Assembly (NCBI GenBank): GCA_036898135.1
Contig: CM072513.1
Coordinates: 35,503,295-35,567,294, forward strand
Direction: 5' to 3'
Length of the DNA stretch: 64,000 nucleotides
Source of the DNA: Oncomelania hupensis
Lineage: Eukaryota > Mollusca > Gastropoda > Littorinimorpha > Pomatiopsidae
Positions within the stretch are counted from its first letter, which is position 1; every line of letters starts with the position of its first letter. Of the stretch, positions 36,772 to 46,435 are shown in pieces. The notes under the pieces are model-generated. The model searched no databases and was not told the origin of the DNA. It was given only the letters and a program-made list of their open reading frames with translations. The translations under genes and the position numbers were made by a program.

Positions 36772-37124
36772 AATTGCTTTCCAAATCGTTTTGAAACTGT
36801 TTGAATACTATACTAAATTTGTAGCATATTTTCGGTTTCTTTCTCTTGAGTGAAGTTACAGCATTTCTGTTTTTTTATGTTCACTTGCTTTGCCACTTTT
36901 CTATAAATGGTCTCTAAAATTAATAGCTTTTTGCAATTCATTGTTTGCTTCCCTAATTTAACTTTTTTTCACCTAAGTGATTTTAGACTTGTTGCTATTC
37001 ATTATCGAGCCATTGTGGCTTTTTATAGTATTCAACTCTTTTGGTATAGTTAGAAACATACTTATTGTATAGGTTTATAATACCAATATGATAAAGCACA
37101 ATCTGGATCATTAAAATGATAAAC

Positions 37125-37129
<5 letters not shown>

Positions 37130-37155
<26 letters not shown>

Positions 37156-37180
37156 GAAGAGAGAGAGAGAGAGAGAGAGC
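37130..37180. repeat. (GA)n microsatellite
   Basis: About 50 bp of GA, one GGAA interruption. Confidence 0.95.
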
Positions 37181-37639
37181 TCTGTGTGTATTTGTGTGTG
37201 TGAACAATAAATGTACAAGACTCCCAAATAAAGCAAGGTTTGAAGTGCTGGTGGACACGAAGGCGCGGAGAAGGAAGAGGAGGAAGAAGGACTACAGTTG
37301 AGGAGGGTTGTAGGTGGTGATTATTAAATTCAAAATTTTCTTTGTTTGATTTTTAAACATTGTTGTTTTCACTGTTTATTTTCCCACTTGCAGCCTGGTC
37401 TAGAATAATCGGCGTTAAATAAGCCACATGTTATAAACCTTTTTCCTGTTTCACCTGTGAAAGAAAGCAAACATGAACGGAAATAAGAGTTCACCGCGAA
37501 GTGGTTCCTGTTGTTGATGGGAAAATAGATTATGAAAACCACTGGTTGCGTTAAAGGTACAATATTACCAGCCAAACTGTAAAAAAAAAATAAAAAAAAG
37601 GCTTATCTGGAAATACTTTGAAATAGAAGGGAATAAGAA

Positions 37640-38200
37640 CGAGCCAAATGTCGGTTTGTCGGTCATTTGGTCTGTCGGTCCATTTGAAGCCATATCTCAA
37701 GAATTATTGAACGGATTTTGACCAAACTTCATAGGAATATAACATAGATTAGTGTCCTGCCTCCTGTGCCATCATATTTTGTTCTACCGCAAAGGTCAAG
37801 GTCACTGGAGTCCTTTTGTTGCTGAACACGTTGAATATTTAAAAAACGGCTCAAGCGATTTTGTTGAGTGTTGGTTTACTGGTACTTCAAATCATGAGCC
37901 ATCATTCTTTAGGAGCCCGGTTGTCGGACAGTCGGTCAGTCGGTCGGTCCATCGCTCTAAATTTCACGTTTGTGTTCAGAACACACCTTTGGTCTTATCT
38001 CAAGAATAACTGAACCGAAATTCATCATTTTTTACTTGTGTACATACTTTAAATACTGCTAAACGTGTTGGATCAACTGTATTTGTACTTTCTCAAAGGT
38101 CAAAGTGAGCAGTCTTCACTATTTTCTAAACATGTATCTAGAATTGGCTGATCCGATAAAGAATAAATGTTTGGGTTGCTGATAGTTCAGATCGTGGCCA
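37640..38200. repeat. Second GGTCAAGGTCA-type interspersed repeat
   Basis: GGTTTGTCGGTCATTTGGTC, ATATCTCAAGAATTATTGAA, CGGATTTTGACCAAACTTCA and AAAGGTCAAGGTCACTGG occur, and related phrases recur at 37920-38010 (GTCGGTCAGTCGGTCGGTCC, ATCTCAAGAATAACTGAAC) and 38090-38170. These look like about three diverged internal units of the repeat type seen at 5690-6560. Confidence 0.55.
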
Positions 38201-38589
38201 TCATCCCATGTGTTCCTTTTACTTATTGGGATAAAAGCGAGCCACAACACCGCCAACAACATTAACACTTTTGAAAATGCTGATTTTTATCGGCTGTGTA
38301 TGAAAGTGTCTGGAAATACATTTGGATGGCTTGCCATCATGTTTATTTTGTTTTTGTTTTTGTATTACAGTAAACTCAAACGCCGCATAGTCACATATTT
38401 AATGGTCATATAACTAACCTGTCTTAGTATTTACCTTTTCTTACCTGAATGATACAACTTTATCCTTTTTAAAAAAAAAAATTTTGAGTTTCAAAGCGCT
38501 TCAGAGCATGCTTTTTTTGTTTCTTGTTGGCATTGAGAATGCTTGTGTATATGTATTGATGTAATGTGCTCGTTACGTAAGCATTTTGT

Positions 38590-38718
38590 CATCGTCGTCA
38601 TCATCATCTTCATCATCATCATCGTCATCATCATGATTATCAAAACGGTCTTTGTCTTCCCCCACCCCTTCCTCCTGCTCCTCCTCCTCCTCCTCCTCCT
38701 CATCATCATCATCATCAT
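38590..38718. repeat. (ATC)n / (CTC)n tract
   Basis: TCATCATC followed by CTCCTCCTC and back to ATC repeats. Met- and Arg-rich frames here are artefacts. Confidence 0.9.
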
Positions 38719-39686
38719 TTCAAGTTTTCTCAAATTATGCAGAATATAAAATTAAATGATTGTTAAGTAATAGCCAGCATTGGCTTCTGCAGTGTACGAA
38801 ATCCAGATCCAGATAGTTTGGATCTTGTAAACTTTGTCCTTTTATTTCTGAACACAATAAAACATACATACAAGCAAAAGGCCAACTGCACAAAGGGGGC
38901 GTTTTAGCCAAAAAGGAGGGATGGGTGGGGGTGGGGTATACTTATAAATGTACATGCAAACCCCAACGGCATACATTTAATTATTTATCATATCACAACA
39001 CGCAATCACAGTAAAGCAACAACAACAATAACACAAACAAAACATACACACAAACAAAACATACACACAAACAAAACAATAACAACACACACTTTACAAG
39101 TCGTGACTTTGCCTAGGCACTTTAAACTTCTCTTCACCGCAACGCAAGTAAAACCTTTATGTAACGCCGCTGTCTGTGGATCTATTATTAGTTCTTTGGC
39201 TCTCACAGTCCTCTCCACTCAGCTGGCTGAAAATTAACACAGATGATGGGTTGCTCCCGCAGAAAGAGAGAGATAAAAGAGGCCAGAGAGAGTTACATCA
39301 GTCAGTCGCAGCCAGTGAAAGCGGATTTTTTTTTTCTGGCAAGAGTAAGGGTTATGAGGGAGTGGAGGTACCGGTGAGGAGGATACTGTAGAGATCTATT
39401 TTAGTATCATAGAATCTTTGCACGTATTAATTTCATCCTGCACCAGAGGACCAGGACTTTGCTGCTCTTTTGATGTAGTGCAATGAACTTGAAAGACGGT
39501 TCTGGGTGGCTGCAGATCTGAAACGAGAACAAAGTGAAAAAGTTTGCACTTTGTGCACTTGACTAATTTAGACTATCCCACACCCACCTGCACTTACTAG
39601 GAAGTAAGACGTTGGCAGACTTACCTGATCCTAACAGTACTTACTTATACTCACACACACATGCACACCACACACATACTCACCCC

Positions 39687-39814
<128 letters not shown>

Positions 39815-40015
39815 AAACATGCACACACACATAAACATAGTCCACTACACAGTTTCCAGAAATAAGACTGCCGTAGCTCTTTTACTTAAAAGTGAGGAGT
39901 GGAAGGATTTTCTATTTCCCTCACTCACTCTCTCCCCCCACTCACTCACTCTCTCAGTCTCGATCCCGTTCTCTCCTCCCGCCCCCTCCCTCCTATCCGT
40001 CCCCTTTTTCTCCTT

Positions 40016-40023
40016 ATCTCTCC

Positions 40024-40082
<59 letters not shown>
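40016..40082. repeat. (TC)n microsatellite
   Basis: TC repeats with CCCTC edges. Confidence 0.97.
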
Positions 40083-40087
<5 letters not shown>

Positions 40088-40426
40088 ATCTCCTTTTTTT
40101 ACACACACCCCATCATCACCATTAGTGCAATCTTATTTAAATTGTATTCCTGTTAGCTGATTTGGCCAGTACTGTTGAAAGCGCTTATGCTTAAGGATAT
40201 ATTATTTGTGTCTTGCATAATCGTTACCTGTAGACAGAGAGTACAATTGAATGGCGTCTCAACATGTCCATTTTAGATGTATCCAAGTTTAGGCGCATGT
40301 AAAGAGACATTGATTCTTGCATAAAATGTGACTTTGCCTTTATGTTTGCGTGTGCTGTATGTGCTTCAAGATTTTTGAATTCTTTCATAATAATTATGCC
40401 TTCTTGTTTTGTGTGTGTGTTTGCAG

Positions 40427-40550
40427 GTTTGCCAGGCTCCTAGCGCACTATCCTTATGCAGTTCTGCTGGTGGTGTCGGTTGTCACAACAACATGCCTCG
40501 TCGTGTCCATCGCTCTCCCCAAATCGCTGGACTTCAGCGAACCAACTCTG
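40427..40550 (+). CDS. DISP: DISP exon with TM1
   Basis: Acceptor TTTGCAG at 40420-40426 and donor GTATTC at 40551. The exon enters with the last base of an Arg codon and leaves on a codon boundary. It encodes FARLLAHYPYAVLLVV and onward to DFSEPTL. Confidence 0.85.
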
Positions 40551-43500
40551 GTATTCATTTGTCATGTTGTGAAATTATCTGTGTATATGTATGGATATGT
40601 AAAAGGAGAGGGGGGAAGAGGAGGAGAGGAAGGTGCACACTCATGGGTATGCGGCTTGGAGGGCAGTGTGGGTGTGTGAGAGCATGTGTTTGGATGATGT
40701 GTTTGTGTATGAGGCGTGCATTTGTGCCTCATATGTACAGTAAACATAACTCTTCTTTTCTTTTGAATAATGTAGTAATTTTGTGTCCTTATATTTTGAA
40801 GGATCATAGTGATTTTCATATTTTTAAGTTTTTGTTATAGAGAATGCTTTTAGATAACATTTTTGTGGATCCTTCTGATATTGAATCTTATTTTTCTTTT
40901 GTATGTGTCAGTTATAACATAAAAATGTTTGACATTTGAAAATATTTCTTTCTGTCTTTATTTTTCTCTTCGTTTTACCATGTTGGTTTGGATGTTTCTT
41001 CCTAGATCCTTTCTCATTCTTTCTTTTTTCCTTCTGTTTTTCTTTCTTTCTAACTTGGCCTTCTCTTGTTTCAGGGGTTCGAACCAAGGGGCACAGACAT
41101 CAGCAAACGGGTGAGGACCTACCAAAGCATTGTCGACAATGTGAAGAAAAACATGGACATTCTGCCTTTCCCTCCCTCCGAATTGAACTCAGTCCGGACC
41201 TTTTTGTCTTCTGCGGATGGGGAGGAGTCCAGCGGCAGTGGTGGGGAAGCAATGGGCATTGGAGCAGATGATAATGAGGAAGGCAATGACGATGATAACT
41301 CGGGGCAGCCTGGTTCTTCCATCACCTATGAGAGCGAGCCCTGGTCTTTTCAACCTGACAACTACTTTTGCGGAGTGCCAAGTTAGTATTGTTTGTGGTG
41401 GTGGTACCTTTATTATTTTATTTCATTTCATTTCATGTCTATTAAAAACTGTGGTTTTTGACGACTGTGATAAATTAGAAGTACTTTTTGTGGTCTGCAT
41501 CGTTTAAGACTTCTAAAATCAGTTGTGTTGTGTTGGTTGATCTCGGCATTATTTGCAGTCTTGTTGCTTTGGCAAACCCCTGTAAATAACTGTATAATAT
41601 AGTGATTAATACTTTTTTTGGGTAAATCTGGGTGTGTTGTGTGGATGTGTTTTGGGGGTTGGGTGGGTGGGGGATTGAGCGGATTGTGTTATGGGTGTGT
41701 GCATGTGCGTTCGCGTTTTGTATGAATGATAATCATACATTAATTTACCACTTTTTCTAGATATTTTGAAACACATTTCAGGAATATATCTTCTGCTTAA
41801 AATTGTAATATTGACAAGAATCTAGAATGATTCAGTTGGAAAAAGTTTAGTACAGCACGCTTGTCTTTATTTAAAGCAAATGTTAAATTAAATCTCTATG
41901 TTGTGCAGGAAAAGAGTACATCCACATCATATACAAGTCAACTGATGGGAGTTCGCTGCTGAGTGCTGAGAAACTGCGAACTGTTTGCCTGATGGAAGAG
42001 AAGTACTTTGACCAGTTCGATGGCTACCAGTCATCCTGCGAACGTCCCTGCAAATCATGCAAACACTGCTGTCGCCGCCTGTCCCTTCCGAACTTTATTG
42101 CCTTCGTGGCAAAGAAGCCCACATGCCAGAACATCACTGATGCTGACATCAGCAAGATGTACCGCCTTCTTTCTGCCTGTGCCCCGTACTACCACAACCT
42201 TACCTTAGGTGCGGCTTGTGCTGAATCAGCTAATGATCCCGTCTGGTACAGCGGGTACCAGTACCAGCAGCATTGTCCTACCGTTCCAAAGAAATGCTCA
42301 CGTCACAACCTGGTTTACAACGTACTGCATTATCTCACTGATCACTGGTTCCTCACCAGACCTGCTGCTCCCAGGTCTAACCCTCCTCTCACATACATAG
42401 CCTCTTTTTTGCCTGTGGCCGCCAGTGAAGCCAACATCCCTCTGTTCAAGCATTTTGAAAGCCGGCCCCAGTCTTACAGTGAGGTGGAAGTGGCAGGGGC
42501 TTTTTTTGACGTCAAATACCGCTTGTTTGAGGAGTACCTGGTTGGCGACACGGTCTGGCTGGCTCTGGCTGGAGCCTTCATCTTTATCGCCGTGTGGCTA
42601 TACACCACGTCCATCTTCGTCACCATCATGACCTTCGTATCCATCTTCTGGGCACTGAGCACCGCATACTTCATCTACACTTTCCTCTTCAAGATCCGTT
42701 TCTTCCCCTATATGAACATGATCACCATCGTCATTATGATAGGCATTGGCACTGATGACCTGTATGTGTACTGCAAAGTGTGGCACCTGGCCAAGTCTGA
42801 AAAGAACAATGGCGTTCTAGAGAAAATCATCTGCGACACGTTACGTCATTCTGTGTTATCCATGCTGGTGACCAGTCTCACTACAGCTGCCGCGTTTTTC
42901 GCTAACTATGTCAGTGACATCACAGCTATCCGCTGCTTCAGTATCTATGCAGGGATTAGTGTGATTTGCAACTTTGTGCTGACTATAACATGGATGCCGG
43001 CATCTATCATGCTGTATGAAAAGTGGTGCAATTTTTACATCTGTAAACGTGCTGAAGTGTACACAGGGGAATTCAGCCTTTGCTACTACCTGTGTAAATT
43101 TCCTTATAAAATCTACTACCTCATGTGCGACTGGTCCAGAGTGTTCTTTGAGCAGATTCTCCCTTGTCTTGTGATAAAGCTGCGCTATGTGTGGTTGTTC
43201 TTGTATGGCGTCTTGGGTATATGTGCCGTCATAGTCATTTTTTACTTTCCGCGCCTCAAGCTTCCTTCCAGCAAACAGTTTCAAGTGTTTGGGGATGACC
43301 ATGTGTTAGAAAAGTATGACTTTAAGCTCAGGAACATGTTTGGCTTTGAGATGGAGAATGAAGAAGACGTCCTTAACTTCCCTGTTACTGTAGTGTGGGG
43401 AGTTCACCCTGCTGACACTGGCTATGATTTGAACCCTCAGGACAGAGGGGCGCTCATTTTGGATGACAGTTTTGACCTGAGTGCTGGAGAGTCTCAGGAA

Positions 43501-45042
43501 TGGCTGCTGGAATTCTGCCAGCGTTTGCGGACAACTGAGTTTTACCAGAACAGCCATGGGATGCAGCTGACCAACTGTTTCCTGGAGAACTTTGCCCGTC
43601 GCTACATGAAGCAGCCCTGCACTCAAGACATTGCAAACAAGCTGTGTTGCAACAACACGGAATTTCCTTTCCGCAAGTCTGTCTTTATCGAGTGTCTGAA
43701 CCACTACATGATAGACCTATCAAATACACCAGGGGCACACTACAATAGTCACTCTCCTGGCCCACGCTTCAAGAACGGACGCCTCACCGCTGTGATCATC
43801 CAATTTCAAAGCACTGAACGGTACACTCATGATTATCAAACTGTGTCAGCCTTCTACAAACGGGTCAACCGCTGGGTGACAGAAGAGATGGTCAGAGCTC
43901 CCAAAGAAATGCGCTTTGGTTGGTTTGTCAGCTACTTGGACTTCTTCGACCTGCAGCAGAGTTTGGTGTCTGGCACGCCAGCTGCTATTGGTGTGTCGCT
44001 GGCGATTGTGGCGATGGTGGCGTTCTTTACCACGCTGAATGTGTTGGTTAGTCTGTACGCTATCATCACCATCGCCTGCATCATCATGGTCACCATTGCT
44101 TCTCTGGTGCTGCTGGGGTGGGAGCTGAACATCCTGGAGTCTGTGGTGATGACAGTGGCCATCGGCATGTCCATTGACTACACTCTTCACTATGCTGTGG
44201 CCTACCGCCTGGCCCCAGACCTTGACCGAGAAATGAGAGTGGCCTCTTCTATCAGCCGGATGGGCAGTGCGGTGGCCATGGCTGCCTTGACCACTTTTGC
44301 AGCTGGAGCTTTTATGATGCCCTCCACAGTGCTTGTGTACAAAAAGTTTGGCACTTTCCTCATGCTGCTCGTGTGTGTGGGCTGGGTCTACTCCACCTTC
44401 TTCTTCCAGTCCCTACTCCGGCTCATGGGCCCGCAAGGTGGCTTCGGTCAGTTCCACTGGCCAGCCTTTGACTGCTGCGGGCCATCATCGCGACAACGTG
44501 TGGACAAAACCATCTATGCTTTCTCCGAGTCCACGCTCAGTTCCTCTTCAGCAAACCATGCCAGCATGAGCACCGAGATTCACGAGTTAGAGCCCTTGAC
44601 AGATCCCCATGACTCCACCCCGAGGTTAATATCCCATCATCCGTTACATCACTGCTCACATCATCATCATCACCACCATCACCAGCATCACCGCCCTCAC
44701 TCAAAAGGACAGTATTCTGCTGTGAAGACGAACATTGACCCAGAAATAGAACAGATTGTTTCCAATGTGAAGCGAGAGCCTGTGGTTAGTTCTGAGACTC
44801 ACAAGTCTCACAGCAAAGACAGCGAGACTGAAAGGACGTGCAGTGTGTCAGAGGGTGACAGTGGGGTTGTGTTACCCCGCACTGATCAGTCGCCCACGTT
44901 CGTCACACGACTGTCATGTAACAGTCCCACTCAGAGTGATATATCCAGCGCCAGCGACAGCCCTGATTTAGACGCAATGCGACATCCCCTATCCACAGAC
45001 CTGTCCCATGACGGATTTCCTCAAACTGTCAAAGTTTTGTAA
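40427..45042 (+). CDS. DISP: Dispatched homologue (RND/sterol-sensing-domain protein), 3' three exons
   Basis: Exons 40427-40550, 41075-41381 and 41909-45042 join in frame to give the last ~1187 residues. The family releases cholesterol-modified Hedgehog from producing cells, acting at the plasma membrane as a proton- or sodium-driven RND-type exporter (family knowledge). Visible: TM1 (AVLLVVSVVTTTCLVVSIAL), then SEPTLGFEPRGTDI; a Cys-rich extracellular domain; a sterol-sensing block starting VWLALAGAFIFIAVWLYTT; the TM4 motif GIGTDD (42742-42759); RHSVLSMLVTSLTTAAAFFA; a second extracellular domain; and TM10 with GMSIDY (44164-44181). These acidic residues are the conserved ion-coupling positions. 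The cytoplasmic tail has a His-rich run (44633-44695). The N-terminal cytoplasmic part lies upstream and was not found. Patched-domain proteins are the main alternative, but TM4 and the loops fit Dispatched better. Confidence 0.88.
41075..41381 (+). CDS. DISP: DISP exon, first extracellular loop
   Basis: Acceptor TTGTTTCAG before 41075 and donor GTTAGT at 41382. It starts GFEPRGTDISKRV in frame with the previous exon. It contains an acidic Ser/Gly-rich insert (about 41205-41310) and ends after GVP plus one base. Confidence 0.85.
41909..45042 (+). CDS. DISP: DISP terminal exon (3.1 kb)
   Basis: Acceptor TTGTGCAG at 41901-41908. The split codon makes Arg, followed by KEYIHIIYKSTDGSSLLSAE, so coding begins 83 bases before the first in-frame ATG at 41992. 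The exon carries the sterol-sensing region, both RND halves and the tail, uninterrupted to TAA at 45040. Packing about 1044 residues into one exon is notable beside the two small upstream exons. Confidence 0.9.
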
Positions 45043-45302
45043 GATTGAGAATTATTTTATTTTCTGGACTGTATATCATGAAATATCTTATTTTCTTAAC
45101 TTTCTTCTTTAGCTGCACAATATCAGTATGTATATTGTATAGTTCTTGTCTCTTTTGTATAAATCTGACTTTTTGACATGTCATTTGCTCCTTTAGTTTA
45201 ATCTTTACTTTATAAAATAATACCCTACCACACATTAAGTACAGGTAATTTCATGGTACATGGTATGAATGTTTATTTTTTCTTTGCAACCTGATCTGTT
45301 GC
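45043..45302 (+). other. DISP: Start of DISP 3' UTR
   Basis: AT-rich sequence after the stop codon. I see no canonical AATAAA before the Gypsy LTR at 45303, so the mRNA end may lie in or beyond the inserted element. Confidence 0.5.
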
Positions 45303-45938
45303 TGTTACGTTGAAACGCGAATGATAATATGGCTGAAGCGCGTACGATAGATCTAATCGTTTCGATTTGCAAAGTATTCAATAATGGTGTTTATTTACCT
45401 TTGATTTGAGTTTGCATTGTTGTTAGGAGAGGCTTTGTATAACGTTGATAATTTGCGTTAGTCGATATTATTTGAGAATCTTCTGGATATGCGTGTTTAC
45501 TCTTGATAGAAATTTCCTGATACATGTAGAAGCAAGAGGTCGTTCTGGAAGATATAAAAATATGTATTGACGTAAGTCAGTGATGACGATCTTTTATTCG
45601 ATTGGTGGCAGTACGTCATTTTCTACCATGTACGAAATCTTTCCGGAAAAGAGAGAGGTTATTTAATCGTGTGCCGAGATTGTTGTAGAGAAAAAAAAAG
45701 TTGTTGATAGTGATTTGGAAAGTTGCTGTGAAAGTTGTTGAGTTGAATTGAGAATTGTATGCGTTGTTGGTGTGTGCTGAATAAAAGTGGAAACTTTATA
45801 CGTCGACTTTGTGACTTGTATGCTGTTTGGACGGGCTGTGTGAATAAACGAATCTGAGTTACACAACTATCAGGAATTCAAGCATCGGGGCTGAATCAGA
45901 TACTGATAGAAAACACCAACATCAAACTGAGTGTAACA
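45303..45938 (+). repeat. Gypsy 5' LTR
   Basis: 636 bp, begins TGTTACG and ends GTAACA, an imperfect inverted pair. It contains a TATA-like TATAAA at 45553 and AATAAA at 45780, the expected LTR promoter and polyadenylation signals. The internal region starts TTTTGGGGGTCAAGCCGCG, where the primer-binding site would lie; the tRNA is not identified. Confidence 0.95.
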
Positions 45939-46435
45939 TTTTGGGGGTCAAGCCGCGATTCACGCCATAGCCAAGGGTTCAACTGCTACAACTCGAGTCA
46001 ACGTTACGAGAGGCAGTCATCGAGGGTAGCCACCAACGAGTTGCGTCGAGAGGGGCCAACATACTGGGACTACATCCGATAGATTCGGGTTGACTGCAAG
46101 GGCGTGTAGTCGCTGAAGAGTTGCTTCGTGAGCGAACAACAGATCGGGACTACGTAGCTGCCGCAAGACTACGTCGAGGAACAGTCTCGGAGCTACATCG
46201 CCAGTATTACAGAGAGCGGCGAGCGAACGTCGCGTCTACTTCAGCACAGGAGCGTATACATCAACACCAGCGTGGTGCAGCGTCGCATACGACGAGGACA
46301 GCGGGGCCTGCGTCAGCGAAAGCGACTAGTGACAAGCATCAGCGCTACTGCAGAAAGCGTGCTGTTCTAGAACAGTCTAGAAAGGTACAGCATAGTAAAG
46401 AACTTTACAGAAAAGAACTTTCCAGAAGCATCAAG

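Larger units (their letters stand above)
32425..37130 (-). mobile_element. Third LINE (Jockey-superfamily-like), shattered by nested insertions
   Basis: Minus-strand pieces line up as one RT. The linker YYKKPQWLDNE lies near 37010. RT N-terminus KVIPIYESGD and PSNYWPISILSTLSKSLEKH lie at 35740-35600, followed by LFVDFAKALID near 35480. The RT then continues at 34280-34100 as LLVCKLQLYDIGLNS, then GDPLGSILGPFL near 34075 and LFAGDTTLHS near 33985. C-terminal pieces are at 33127-32930 and 32675-32430 (SKTSLAYSGSTSWNKFPEDL). The catalytic F-A-D-D has become FAGD. Between pieces lie a solo LTR (36182-36771), two copies of the 704-bp family (34232-35463), two RTE tails (33142-33222, 33279-33929) and a CA tract. 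Confidence 0.8.

Noticed and set aside
39006..39400. An upstream Dispatched exon
   Set aside because: The frames here have no Dispatched similarity and no convincing splice sites.
46121..46435. N-terminal extension of the Gypsy gag ORF
   Set aside because: The open frame begins at a TTG codon. The first ATG is at 46436 and its peptide looks like a natural gag start.
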